Source of the DNA: Vulcanimicrobiota bacterium
Lineage (GTDB): Bacteria > Vulcanimicrobiota > Xenobia > Xenobiales > JADMJV01
Length of the DNA: 64,000 nucleotides
Direction of reading: 5' to 3'
Assembly (NCBI GenBank): GCA_017307785.1
Contig: JAFKGI010000037.1
Location: 20,502 to 84,501 of the forward strand
In this document: positions 51,739 to 60,672 of the stretch, in pieces
Layout: each line of letters starts with the position of its first letter
Position numbering within the stretch: position 1 is the stretch's first letter
Position numbers and translations under genes: made by a program
The notes under the pieces: model-generated
What the model was told of the DNA's origin: nothing
Databases searched by the model: none
What the model saw: the letters and a program-made list of their open reading frames with translations, nothing else

Positions 51739-52452
51739 ATGGATATCATCGCACCAATCGCAAAATTTATGTCCGGCCTGCTGGAGGCCATCAATCACTT
51801 CACGGGCAACTACGGCCTGACGCTGGTGGTTTTCGCCGCCATTATCAAGCTCGTGCTTTACCGCCCCACCTTGCAGATGTATCGGTCCCAAAAGGACATG
51901 GAAGTCATCAAGCCCAAGATGGAAGCGCTGAAAAAGCAGCACGCCGACGACCCCAAGAAGCTCAACGAAGAGATCATGAAGATGTACAGCGAGGCCGGGG
52001 TCAACCCGCTGGCCGGCTGCCTCCCTCTGCTGGTCCAAATGCCCATCATCTTCGGCATCCTGCGCGCCATCAGCAGCCATCCCGATACCTACCGAAGTGC
52101 TTACTTCCTGTGGATGCACCCGGGCACGCTGCAGGGCATGTTCCCTCACTACTTCGCCTCCAGCCTGGCCGACGCCGACTTGGCCATGGTCCTGTTCTAC
52201 GGCTTCATGATGCTGCTCTCGCAGAAGTTCACGCCCAGTCAGGGCGATCCGCAGCAGAAGGCCATCGGCCTCTATATGAGCGTCTTCTTCACCTACATGA
52301 TGTGGTCGATGAAGTGGCCCTGCGCATTGATCCTCTACTGGAGTTCCTTCCAGTTCTTCAGCGTCATTCAGCAGGTCTGGATTTTGAAGACGCTGGCTCT
52401 GCCCAGAGCGACCAAGGTCGAGATCATCAAACCCAGTCCAGCCAAAGCTTGA
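51739..52452 (+). CDS. yidC: Membrane protein insertase YidC (short form)
   Basis: 237 residues. The five-helix core is present: GNYGLTLVVFAAIIKLVLYR with the intramembrane Arg, a cytoplasmic coiled loop (KPKMEALKKQHADDPKKLNE), then NPLAGCLPLLVQMPIIFGIL and a C-terminal helix pair. The large periplasmic P1 domain of proteobacterial YidC is absent, and no lipobox is seen. It inserts membrane proteins with or without SecYEG. Confidence 0.95.
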   Translation: MDIIAPIAKFMSGLLEAINHFTGNYGLTLVVFAAIIKLVLYRPTLQMYRSQKDMEVIKPKMEALKKQHADDPKKLNEEIMKMYSEAGVNPLAGCLPLLVQMPIIFGILRAISSHPDTYRSAYFLWMHPGTLQGMFPHYFASSLADADLAMVLFYGFMMLLSQKFTPSQGDPQQKAIGLYMSVFFTYMMWSMKWPCALILYWSSFQFFSVIQQVWILKTLALPRATKVEIIKPSPAKA

Positions 52453-52475
52453 AACCAAAAAGGGAGGTCGTCACG

Positions 52476-53039
52476 TTGAGAAACTTCTCGTCGGACGCAC
52501 AATATGCCGAGGATGTGGCCGAGGATGAAAAACCCGCTCGCTCCTCGGGCAGCAGATCCGCTTCGGCGGATGATAACTATGATGAAGAAGAAGATGATCC
52601 GATTGCCGATCTTCTCTTCGACATCATGGATCTCATGGGAATCGAAGCCGAGATCGAGTTCGAAGAACGCGAAGACCACATTCGGTATCACATCGAAGGA
52701 CCCGAACTGGGAGTCTTGATCGGTCGCCACGGGCAGACGCTGGAAGCTCTCCAGTTTCTGGTCGGCGTCATCAACGCTCGCCGCAGCCTGGTCGACTACC
52801 GCGTGGTTATCGACGTGGAGGGCTACCGGGAACGCCGCGAAAAGCAGTTGCGTGACCTGGCCCGCCGCTCGGCCATCAAAGCCAATCGCGAAGGCCGCAA
52901 AATCGTGCTTTCTCCCATGCCTCCCGGCGACCGCCGCGTGATTCACCTGGTGCTGGCTGGAGACACCAGCGTCAAAACCTACTCTGAAGGAGAAGAGCCC
53001 GACCGCTGCGTCGTCATCTCTCCGGGAGACCAGGAATAG
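52476..53039 (+). CDS. khpB: RNA-binding protein KhpB (Jag/EloR), KH-R3H
   Basis: 187 residues from TTG 52476, with AGGGAGG 8 nt before it; the open frame upstream lies over yidC and is not coding. KH domain: LGVLIGRHGQTLEALQFLVG. R3H domain: RSAIKANREGRKIVLSPMPP then DRRVIHLVLAGD. The Jag_N domain is missing and is replaced by about 45 acidic, low-complexity residues (DDNYDEEEDDPIADLLFDI). It binds RNA, with KhpA elsewhere in other bacteria, and affects cell-wall growth and division. Confidence 0.92.
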   Translation: MRNFSSDAQYAEDVAEDEKPARSSGSRSASADDNYDEEEDDPIADLLFDIMDLMGIEAEIEFEEREDHIRYHIEGPELGVLIGRHGQTLEALQFLVGVINARRSLVDYRVVIDVEGYRERREKQLRDLARRSAIKANREGRKIVLSPMPPGDRRVIHLVLAGDTSVKTYSEGEEPDRCVVISPGDQE

Positions 53040-53062
53040 ACACGGCACCCGCCGACACCATT

Positions 53063-54391
53063 GTGGCCATCGCCACTCCCCCCGGTGAGGGAGGAGTGGC
53101 GATTGTGCGTTTGAGCGGACCTCTGGCTCCGGTCATCCTCAAACGCCTGCATGGTCGTGTGCGCACGCGCTGGGAATCCCACAAGCTCTACTATGGACCC
53201 ATTGTCCAGGCCGATGGACTTGTGCTGGACCAGGGCCTGGTCACCTGGATGAAAGCACCTCATTCCTACACCGGCGAAGAAATTGCCGAACTGCACCTGC
53301 ATGGTGGCCAGGCGCTGGCCCAACTGGTCGTCCAGAATTGCCTGGTGCACGGAGCGCGATTGGCCGACCCGGGGGAGTTCACCATGCGAGCCTTCCTGAA
53401 CGGCAAGTTGGACCTCACCCAGGCCGAGGCCGTGCAGCAGTTGATCCAGAGCCGCAGCCAGATTGCCGCCCAGCTGGCCAGCCGAAATTTGACCGGATAC
53501 TTCTCCACCCAGGTCGAGGAGGTCCGCAAAGACTTGCTTCACTGGTTGTCGATGCTGGAAGCCGAGATCGACTTCGGCGACGAGGTGCCCGGGCTGCCGC
53601 TGGAACAGTCGCTGCAGCGCTGGGGCCGCGCCCTGGAAGCGGTGGAGCGGTTGCTGCAACAGGGCCAGTCCGGAAAGATTCTGGCGGACGGCCTGCGCAC
53701 GGTCATCATCGGCGCGCCGAATGCCGGCAAGTCCACCTTGATGAACCAGTTGCTGGGCCGAGCACGCGCGCTGGTGACCGATATTGCGGGCACCACCCGG
53801 GACACCCTGGAAGAGCCACTGGTGGTGGCCGGCATCTCCTTATTGTTGGTGGACACCGCCGGCCTGCGCCGGGACAGTCAGGACCGCGTGGAACTGCTGG
53901 GCATCGAGCGCTCCCGCCAGGAAGCCGAGCAGGCCGACCTGATCCTGTGGGTGGTCGACGGCCATCAGAGCGAAGCTCCCGACCCCGAATTTTACCAGAT
54001 GGTCTTTGACCGTCCGCACCTCCTGATCCTCAACAAAAGGGACCTGGGTCTGGCCCCCTGGACAGCCGATGACCAGGGACGTCCCATCGGTCTACCCGTG
54101 TCCTTGCTCGAAGGCACGGGATCCATTCTCTACCAGGTGGAGCAACTGGTTCGCGAGTTGGTGGGGGAACAGAGCGATGTCATGCGCCTCACCCACCGGC
54201 AATGGGAGACCCTGCTCCGGGCTCGCGAATCTCTCCAGCGGCTGGGAGAAACTCTGGAAGCCAACATGTCGGCCGAGTTCCTGGCTCTCGACCTGCGCTC
54301 GGCCGTGCAGGCCCTGGGCCAAATCCAGGGCCTGGACGTCACCGAGGAGATCCTGGACCGGATTTTCTCGACTTTCTGCCTGGGCAAGTGA
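53063..54391 (+). CDS. mnmE: tRNA modification GTPase MnmE
   Basis: 442 residues from GTG 53063 (MAIATPPGEGGVAIVRLSGP). G domain: IIGAPNAGKSTLMNQLLG (G1), GTTRDTLEE (G2), DTAGLR (G3), NKRD (G4); C-terminal FCLGK completes the active site. It works with MnmG on U34 of tRNA. The conserved residues D-T-I-V that usually precede A-I-A-T-P-P are encoded upstream of this GTG in the same frame, which runs back to ATA 53036, 7 nt after GGGAG. A non-canonical start is therefore possible. Confidence 0.95.
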   Translation: MAIATPPGEGGVAIVRLSGPLAPVILKRLHGRVRTRWESHKLYYGPIVQADGLVLDQGLVTWMKAPHSYTGEEIAELHLHGGQALAQLVVQNCLVHGARLADPGEFTMRAFLNGKLDLTQAEAVQQLIQSRSQIAAQLASRNLTGYFSTQVEEVRKDLLHWLSMLEAEIDFGDEVPGLPLEQSLQRWGRALEAVERLLQQGQSGKILADGLRTVIIGAPNAGKSTLMNQLLGRARALVTDIAGTTRDTLEEPLVVAGISLLLVDTAGLRRDSQDRVELLGIERSRQEAEQADLILWVVDGHQSEAPDPEFYQMVFDRPHLLILNKRDLGLAPWTADDQGRPIGLPVSLLEGTGSILYQVEQLVRELVGEQSDVMRLTHRQWETLLRARESLQRLGETLEANMSAEFLALDLRSAVQALGQIQGLDVTEEILDRIFSTFCLGK

Positions 54392-54403
54392 TAAAATCCC
54401 GGC

Positions 54404-56272
54404 ATGGAAATTCAGACAGACGTACTCGTCGTGGGAGCCGGCCACGCTGGCTGTGAAGCCGCCTTAGCGGCGGCCCGCATGGGCTGCCGCGTCACCATTT
54501 TGACGGCCAGTCTGCAGCAAGTGGCCCGCATGCCATGCAACCCCTCCATCGGAGGTCCGGCCAAAGCCCACCTGGTGAAAGAGGTCGACGCCCTGGGCGG
54601 TATCATGGGCCAGGCCATCGACGAGACCCACGTCCACATCCGTATGCTCAACACCAGTAAAGGGCCGGCCGTACAGGCGCTGCGCGCCCAGGCCGACCGG
54701 CCGCGCTACTCGGAGCGAGTCAAGCTGGAAGTCGTTTCCCATCCGAACATTCAGATTCACCAGGACCTGATCCAGGAACTGCACCTCCATCAAGGAGAGA
54801 TTCTGGGAGCCATCGGCACCACCGGAACCCGTTACCGGGCCGGGGCCACCGTGCTCACCACCGGAACCTTCCTGGGTGGCCTCATCCACATGGGTGAGAC
54901 CTCTTTCGCGGCCGGGCGCAGCGGCGAACCGCCGGCCCTGGCTCTGTCGGAATCCCTGCGGGCTTGCGGTCTGGAACTGGGACGCCTGAAAACCGGCACC
55001 ACGCCGCGCCTGCACCGCGATACCATCAACTGGAAGGCGATGGAGGAGCAGACTCCCACCGAAACTCCGCTGGTCTTCTCCGAGCGCTCGCCGCTGACGC
55101 TGCCACCCAAGCAATTGAGTTGTTATTTGACCCGCACCACCCTGGCCACCAAAGAAGCCATCCTGGCCAATCTTCATCGCAGTCCGATGTACATTGGACT
55201 GATCGAGGGCACCGGGCCACGCTACTGCCCCTCCATCGAGGACAAGATGGTGCGCTTCGGCGACAAGGATACCCATCAGATTTTCGTGGAGCCGGAAGGC
55301 TTTGACGTGCCCGAAGTTTATCTCCAGGGCGTCTCGACCAGTCTGCCGCTGGACGTGCAGTGGCAGATTGTGCACAGCATTCCCGGGCTCGAGAAAGCCA
55401 CCATTCTGCGCCCCGGCTACGCAGTGGAGTACGATTTTGTGCATCCCACCCAGTTGCAGCACAGCCTGGAAGTGACGCGCCTGCGTCGCCTGTTTTTGGC
55501 CGGCCAGATCAACGGCACCTCTGGCTACGAGGAAGCAGCCGCCCAGGGAATTTTCGCCGGCATTAACGCGGCCCGGCGCGCCTCAGGAGCGGAAACCATC
55601 GAACTCGGTCGTGAGCAGGCCTATCTGGGCGTGCTCATCGACGACCTGGTCAGCCGCGGAACCAGTGAACCCTACCGAATGCACACCTCACGAGCCGAGT
55701 ATCGCCTGCTGCTGCGTCAGGACAACGCGGACGAGCGCCTGACCGAAATGGGCCACCAGTGGGGTTGCGTCGGCACAGCCCAGTATCAAGTGTTTCGCGA
55801 GAAACAGGAAGTCAGCCAGCGCGAATACGAGCGCCTCAAAAACACCCGCCTCAAACCGGCGGATGCGGAGCGCGCCAGCGAGACCTTCCAAACCCCGGTC
55901 AAGCCTGGCTGTAGTTTGTACGAATTGCTCAAGCGCCCTCACCTGGGCCTCGACCAGATCCGCCGTTTTGAAGGGCTGGACGAGTTACCGCAGCGAGTGC
56001 TGGAGCGAGTGGAGATCCGCGTCAAATACGACGGCTACATGAAGCGCCAGGACGACGAAGTCGCCCGCGCACGCCGTATGGAAGACCGCGAGTTGCCGGA
56101 AGAACTCGAGTATTCTTCCTTGCGCACGCTGTCCTCCGAGGCGCGCGAAAAACTGACCCGTCATCGACCGCGCACCCTGGGGCAGGCTTCCCGCATCCCC
56201 GGCGTCTCGCCGTCCGACATCGCCACTCTCCTAGTCCATCTGAAACAGGCCCGACTATGCAAAACACCTTAG
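54404..56272 (+). CDS. mnmG: tRNA uridine 5-carboxymethylaminomethyl modification enzyme MnmG
   Basis: 622 residues, normal length. FAD-binding DVLVVGAGHAGCEAALAAAR, MPCNPSIGGPAKAHLVKEVD, and RPGYAVEYDFVHPTQL are diagnostic, as is LAGQINGTSGYEEAAAQG. C-terminal helical domain (from about 490) binds tRNA and MnmE. It starts 12 bp after mnmE. Uses FAD, NADH and methylene-tetrahydrofolate on U34. Confidence 0.97.
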   Translation: MEIQTDVLVVGAGHAGCEAALAAARMGCRVTILTASLQQVARMPCNPSIGGPAKAHLVKEVDALGGIMGQAIDETHVHIRMLNTSKGPAVQALRAQADRPRYSERVKLEVVSHPNIQIHQDLIQELHLHQGEILGAIGTTGTRYRAGATVLTTGTFLGGLIHMGETSFAAGRSGEPPALALSESLRACGLELGRLKTGTTPRLHRDTINWKAMEEQTPTETPLVFSERSPLTLPPKQLSCYLTRTTLATKEAILANLHRSPMYIGLIEGTGPRYCPSIEDKMVRFGDKDTHQIFVEPEGFDVPEVYLQGVSTSLPLDVQWQIVHSIPGLEKATILRPGYAVEYDFVHPTQLQHSLEVTRLRRLFLAGQINGTSGYEEAAAQGIFAGINAARRASGAETIELGREQAYLGVLIDDLVSRGTSEPYRMHTSRAEYRLLLRQDNADERLTEMGHQWGCVGTAQYQVFREKQEVSQREYERLKNTRLKPADAERASETFQTPVKPGCSLYELLKRPHLGLDQIRRFEGLDELPQRVLERVEIRVKYDGYMKRQDDEVARARRMEDRELPEELEYSSLRTLSSEAREKLTRHRPRTLGQASRIPGVSPSDIATLLVHLKQARLCKTP

Positions 56273-56922
56273 CTCCGGAGAAGCAGGCGCAACTCCAGCA
56301 ATACGTAGATCTACTGCTCCAGGAAGGAGACCGACTGGGTCTGACCGCCTTCCGCACTCCGGAACCGATCTGGAGCGAGTTGATTCACGACTCCGCTTCG
56401 GCCGCCGAGAAACTGCCGGAGGGCGGCAAGATCGTCGATCTGGGCAGCGGCGGCGGCTGCCCGGGAATCGTTCTACAGGTGCTGCGACCCGACACCAAGT
56501 TCTATCTCTTGGAGTCAAACGGCCGCAAAGCGGGCTTCCTGCGCACGGTGGTGGAGACTCTGGGCCTACCTTCGGTGGTCCTGCAGGAGCGCTCCGAGAC
56601 CGTGGCTCACCAGGCGGAATTCCGGGCCCAGTTCGACATGGTGGTGGCCAAAGCCGTGGCCAGTCTACCGGTTCTGATCGAACTTGCCCTCCCTCTGCTC
56701 AAGATCAAGGGGAAACTGCTGGCCTACAAAGGACCGCAGGCTCAGCAAGAGGTGGATGAATCAGCCACCGCCCTCAAAGTACTCCACGGCCAGACGTTAG
56801 CCGTCGAGCCCTATCACCTGGGCGAGAAAAGCTACTGCCACGTGATTGTAGAAAAAGCCTCGTCGACTTCGAAGGATTGGCCTCGTCGGCCGGGTATTCC
56901 GGCCAAACAGCCTCTGAAGTAA
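56257..56922 (+). CDS. rsmG: 16S rRNA (guanine527-N7)-methyltransferase RsmG
   Basis: 221 residues. SAM-binding IVDLGSGGGCPGIVLQVLRP, FYLLESNGRKAGFLRTVVE, and DMVVAKAVASLPVLIELALP fit RsmG (GidB). It overlaps mnmG by 16 bp. In many bacteria parA/parB follow; here a PilZ gene on the other strand converges instead. Confidence 0.95.
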   Translation: MQNTLAPEKQAQLQQYVDLLLQEGDRLGLTAFRTPEPIWSELIHDSASAAEKLPEGGKIVDLGSGGGCPGIVLQVLRPDTKFYLLESNGRKAGFLRTVVETLGLPSVVLQERSETVAHQAEFRAQFDMVVAKAVASLPVLIELALPLLKIKGKLLAYKGPQAQQEVDESATALKVLHGQTLAVEPYHLGEKSYCHVIVEKASSTSKDWPRRPGIPAKQPLK

Positions 56923-56934
56923 CGCCGGCCAGGC

Positions 56935-59900
56935 TTACACCGAACCGCCGGTCTTCAACAGGTCGACCACGTATTTGCCCAGCAGCTTGGTCTGGGTGGT
57001 CGAAATCTCCACGAACTTGGCGCTGTGCGTCCAGCCGGCGCCGGCCTCATCGTGTCGCGAGCTGATCACTTCGCAGTCGAGCTCCAGCTTGTCGTGGTTG
57101 CCCAGCGGGCCCATGTGCAGATTGAATCGAGTGGTGGGGCTGAGAGGGCGATCCACCGCCAGCAGTGCGCCACCCAGGCCGATATCGAGAGCCGTGCCCG
57201 GGGTGCGCTCCTTGGTCTTCAAGTCGATTTCGATCGGCAGGTTGGCGGCAGCACGGGTGTATTTGCGCTGGTTGAAAACCTTGGACTGCATTCCGATCTT
57301 GTTGAGCACGGTAATGACCCAGGACTTGCCCAGCACCTCAGGCGACTCTTCGAACTGAAGACCGATGTCAAACTTGCCGTCTTCTTCGCGATTAGGACGG
57401 ATCCAGACGATACGAGCAGTCACCGGTTCGTTGACGCGCGCCTCGGGCAGCGGATTGGAAACCTGGATCAGTTGGCCACGCTGGAAGCTGCTGGCCGGAC
57501 CCAGCAGCTTACCACCACCGAGGCTGATGTCGACCAGCTTGACATTGACGGGTCTACCTTCCAGGTAGGCGCTGGTGTCATAGCTGCAAGCCAGACGGAC
57601 GAGGCGGCGGCGCTCCTGGGCGCTGGCGCCACTCTCCATCGAGGGAGCGACCGGGGTTTCGAGAGCGCCCGGGGGAGGAGCTGCGACCGCTTCCTCGGCG
57701 GCCACCTCCTCGATGGCGGCTTCCAGGCTGGTCTCGGCGACCGGGGCGGCTTCGGCGATAGGAGCCACCGGACTGGTAGAGGTCTCTGGAAGCGGCTCGT
57801 CAAGCCAGGAGGTGGTGGTGCCGCCGGCATCGCCGAAGAAGTCGCCGCCCATTTCCAGGCTCTCACCCGAGCCAACCAGCAGGTCTTCGCCGCTGTTGAC
57901 CGGACCGTCGAGCACGCCCAGGGGTTCGCTCGAACCGAAGAAATCGTCTTCACCCGAGGTTGCGGGCTGACCGCCGAACAGATCGACAGGTCCGGAAAGC
58001 TCTTCAGAGACAGGAGCTGTCACCGGCTCCTCAATGACAGGTTCTGTCACTACATCTTCGAGCACTGCCTCGACTGAAGCAGCCGGACCTTCGAAGAGGT
58101 CGGCCGGCTCTGCCAGTTCCTCCGCCTCGACGGGAGCCTCAGTGGCGATCGGCTCCTCGATTTCAACGGGAGCTTCGGTCGCGATCGGTTCTTCGACTTC
58201 AACCGGAGCCTCGGTGGCGATGGGCTCTTCGATTTCCACGGGAGCTTCGGTCGCGACCGGCTCTTCGACTTCAACCGGGGTCTCGGGGGCGACCGGCTCT
58301 TCGATCTCAACGGGAGCTTCGGTCGCGATGGGCTCTTCGACTTCAACAGGGGCTTCCGTCGCGATCGGCTCTTCGATTTCAACCGGGGCTTCGGTCGCGA
58401 TCGGCTCTTCGACTTCAACCGGAGCCTCGGTCGCGATCGGCTCTTCGATTTCAACCGGGGCTTCGGTCGCGATCGGCTCTTCGATTTCGACCGGAGCCTC
58501 GGTCGCGATCGGCTCTTCGATTTCAACCGGAGCCTCGGTCGCGATCGGCTCTTCGATTTCAACCGGAGCCTCGGTCGCGATGGGCTCTTCGATTTCAACC
58601 GGGGCTTCGGTCGCGATGGGCTCTTCGATTTCGACCGGAGCCTCGGTCGCGATCGGCTCTTCGATTTCAACCGGCGCCTCGGTCGCGATGGGCTCTTCGA
58701 TTTCAATCGGAGCCTCGGTCGCGATGGGCTCTTCGATTTCAACCGGAGCCTCGGTCGCGATCGGCTCTTCGATTTCAATCGGAGCCTCGGTCGCGTTGGA
58801 CTCTTCGATTTCAACCGGAGCCTCGGTCGCGATCGGCTCTTCCATTTCGACGGGAGCTTCCGTCGCGATGGGCTCTTCGACTTCAACCGGGGCCTCGATG
58901 GCGACCGGCTCTTCGATCTCGACCGGAGCCTCGGTCGCGATCGGCTCTTCGATTTCAACGGGAGCTTCCGTTGCGATGGGCTCGAGAATTTCCAGTGCCT
59001 CTACAAAGGCAGGCTCCACGGCCGGCGGCTCTTCGGCCGGGCCGATCTCTAGAGGCTCATCGATGACAATTTCTGTCACCAGGTCGTCGGCCTCGAGCAG
59101 ATCCAGGTCGTCGAGCTCCAGGGCATCAAAGTCGAGGTTGTCGAGATCGACGTCAGCCAGCTCGCCCAGGTCCAGGTCTTCCTCGTCGACCTCCAGGTCC
59201 ACGGCGCTGACCGCCAGCTGCTCGATCTCTTCCAGCTCTTCTAGCTGGTCCAAATCGTAGTCCGACTCGGCCAGCGGGGCCAGGTCCTCCAGGTCGTCGA
59301 CGTCAGCGGCCAGATCCAGCTCGGCCTCGACGACGGCGGGCGCCAGCTCCAGATCGTCTTCCAGGTCCAGGTCCAGGTCGTCCAAGAATGGGTCGCCCAG
59401 TTCCTCGTCGACCAGCTCCGCTTCTTCGTCGTCAAGCTGCAGGTCGGCGTCCAGCTCGCCAAAGTCCAGCAGATCGTCTTCCAGATCCAGGGTCAGCTGG
59501 TCGTAGTCCAGTTCGCCCAGGTCGTCCAGATCCAGATCGCCAACGTCCAGGTCGCCCAGGTCGAGCTCTTCGTCGCTCAGGTCCAGATCGATCAGCGCAC
59601 CATCCTGGAGGAGGAGTTCATCGTCCTCGGGGATGGCCGGCAGATCTTCGGCGGTCATCTCCTGGGGCTCAAAGACGGGGGCCCGGGCGGCCGGTCTTTC
59701 GGCGGCTCGCGAAAGCCAGGACAGGGGGGCGGCCGGCTTCGGCTTGCTGGGCGCGCTCTTTTTGACGGGCGGATCGGGCCGCGTCAAGCTAAAAGGCTGG
59801 GGCTTGGGTCGGCTCTTGGCGCGAGTGGGCGGAGGAGTCTCACTGCTCAATCGCAGTTCGCTGGCCGGCTGGCGCGTGCGGGTCTTGCGCTCGACCCGCA

Positions 59901-60567
59901 CCGACATCCAGCTCGGAGTTTCGCTGGACCCGGTGGGCTTCGCTTCTTTGACGGTCTTACCGCCACTGCTCAGCTCGAAGGGCTGGGCTGACTCCTCAGA
60001 GGGGTCGGGGCGCGAGTAATAATAGGGGGAGTCGTCTTCGAAGTCTTCATCTCGATAGAGCGGCGCCCGCGAGGCGACCGGCTCGTAGTCCTCTCGGGTA
60101 TGCTCCTCGGAGGAACCGTAGAACTTGGAGAAATGCTGGGTGACGCGCGTGCGCGGGTTGGCGGCCCGCTCGAAGGACTCTTCGCCCTGGGAACGGCGGC
60201 GACGCTCCCGGTAGATCCCCGGGACATCGACGGCCGCTGAAATCTGGCCCAGGAGTCGCGCGCGCTCCTGCTCGGCCTCCCAGACCAATTGCTCGGTCAA
60301 CTTGGTGGAGCGACCGTCCTGGCGACGGACCTCGACTTCACCCTTCAGGCTGGAGAGGATTTCCTCGACATCGGCAAGACTGGCGCGGAGATTCTGCAGA
60401 CGCAAGAGAGCCAGGCGGTCCGCAGCGTAGTTGACCATCTCCTGGAGGCCGCTGGTTTCGCGGCTTCTTTGCGCCAGAGGGGGCAAATTCGGATCAACCG
60501 CTCCCTCAAAAGAGGAAGCAGCCTGCCGCAGCCTGCCGGGTAGGTCTGATCCTTGATACTCCGCCAT
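56935..60567 (-). CDS. Giant acidic PilZ-domain protein with 12-residue repeats
   Basis: 1210 residues. N-terminal helical domain at about 40-130 (ADRLALLRLQNLRASLADVE, ERARLLGQISAAVDV) is shared with the small neighbour at 60673. A basic/Pro-rich linker follows, then an Asp/Leu-rich acidic block (about 310-510), about 24 repeats of IATEAPVEIEEP (527-818), and a short acidic stretch. The C-terminus has two PilZ-like domains: one near 982 (RRRLVRLACSYD then DISLGGGKLLG) and one near 1098 (NQRKYTRAAANLP then ALDIGLGGALL). The first keeps the R-x-x-x-R and D-x-S-x-x-G pattern for cyclic di-GMP; the second lacks the Ser. No membrane helix or signal. Probably a cyclic di-GMP effector with a long spacer; role unknown. 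Confidence 0.85.
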   Translation of the reverse strand: MAEYQGSDLPGRLRQAASSFEGAVDPNLPPLAQRSRETSGLQEMVNYAADRLALLRLQNLRASLADVEEILSSLKGEVEVRRQDGRSTKLTEQLVWEAEQERARLLGQISAAVDVPGIYRERRRRSQGEESFERAANPRTRVTQHFSKFYGSSEEHTREDYEPVASRAPLYRDEDFEDDSPYYYSRPDPSEESAQPFELSSGGKTVKEAKPTGSSETPSWMSVRVERKTRTRQPASELRLSSETPPPTRAKSRPKPQPFSLTRPDPPVKKSAPSKPKPAAPLSWLSRAAERPAARAPVFEPQEMTAEDLPAIPEDDELLLQDGALIDLDLSDEELDLGDLDVGDLDLDDLGELDYDQLTLDLEDDLLDFGELDADLQLDDEEAELVDEELGDPFLDDLDLDLEDDLELAPAVVEAELDLAADVDDLEDLAPLAESDYDLDQLEELEEIEQLAVSAVDLEVDEEDLDLGELADVDLDNLDFDALELDDLDLLEADDLVTEIVIDEPLEIGPAEEPPAVEPAFVEALEILEPIATEAPVEIEEPIATEAPVEIEEPVAIEAPVEVEEPIATEAPVEMEEPIATEAPVEIEESNATEAPIEIEEPIATEAPVEIEEPIATEAPIEIEEPIATEAPVEIEEPIATEAPVEIEEPIATEAPVEIEEPIATEAPVEIEEPIATEAPVEIEEPIATEAPVEIEEPIATEAPVEIEEPIATEAPVEVEEPIATEAPVEIEEPIATEAPVEVEEPIATEAPVEIEEPVAPETPVEVEEPVATEAPVEIEEPIATEAPVEVEEPIATEAPVEIEEPIATEAPVEAEELAEPADLFEGPAASVEAVLEDVVTEPVIEEPVTAPVSEELSGPVDLFGGQPATSGEDDFFGSSEPLGVLDGPVNSGEDLLVGSGESLEMGGDFFGDAGGTTTSWLDEPLPETSTSPVAPIAEAAPVAETSLEAAIEEVAAEEAVAAPPPGALETPVAPSMESGASAQERRRLVRLACSYDTSAYLEGRPVNVKLVDISLGGGKLLGPASSFQRGQLIQVSNPLPEARVNEPVTARIVWIRPNREEDGKFDIGLQFEESPEVLGKSWVITVLNKIGMQSKVFNQRKYTRAAANLPIEIDLKTKERTPGTALDIGLGGALLAVDRPLSPTTRFNLHMGPLGNHDKLELDCEVISSRHDEAGAGWTHSAKFVEISTTQTKLLGKYVVDLLKTGGSV
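58113..58985 (-). repeat. About 24 tandem 36-bp coding repeats (IATEAPVEIEEP)
   Basis: Nearly perfect 12-residue units; variants include VAPETPVEVEEP, NATEAPIEIEES and VAIEAPVEVEEP at the edges. Central copies are almost identical in DNA as well as protein, which suggests recent slippage and likely length variation between strains. Assembly could also have collapsed or expanded it. Confidence 0.9.
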
Positions 60568-60590
60568 ACAAGATTCGCGGCAACGTTACG

Positions 60591-60624
60591 CCATAAAAAG
60601 CAAACGCCCTGGTGTTCCCCAGGG
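60591..60624 (-). terminator. Intrinsic terminator of the small PilZ-neighbour gene
   Basis: CCCTGG (60607-60612) pairs with CCAGGG (60619-60624) over a 6-nt loop. Read on the minus strand, the hairpin is followed by GCGTTTGCTTTTT, a good T-rich tail. It comes 48 bp after the stop of the 60673-61215 gene and would separate it from the PilZ gene. Confidence 0.6.
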
Positions 60625-60672
60625 GTCTCGCTACCGCCGCTATGTGACTCCAGTTCCTAAGTGGCGACTCTT

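Noticed and set aside
58034..59260. 408-codon + strand frame with SISTGASVAIGSS repeats
   Set aside because: It is the antisense reading of the 36-bp PilZ repeats. The minus frame covers the full gene, including recognised PilZ domains, so the + frame is a shadow.
56935..60567. Frameshift or assembly error in the PilZ gene because of its size and repeats
   Set aside because: The frame is continuous through N-domain, repeats and both PilZ domains with no stop, so it is intact; only repeat copy number is doubtful.
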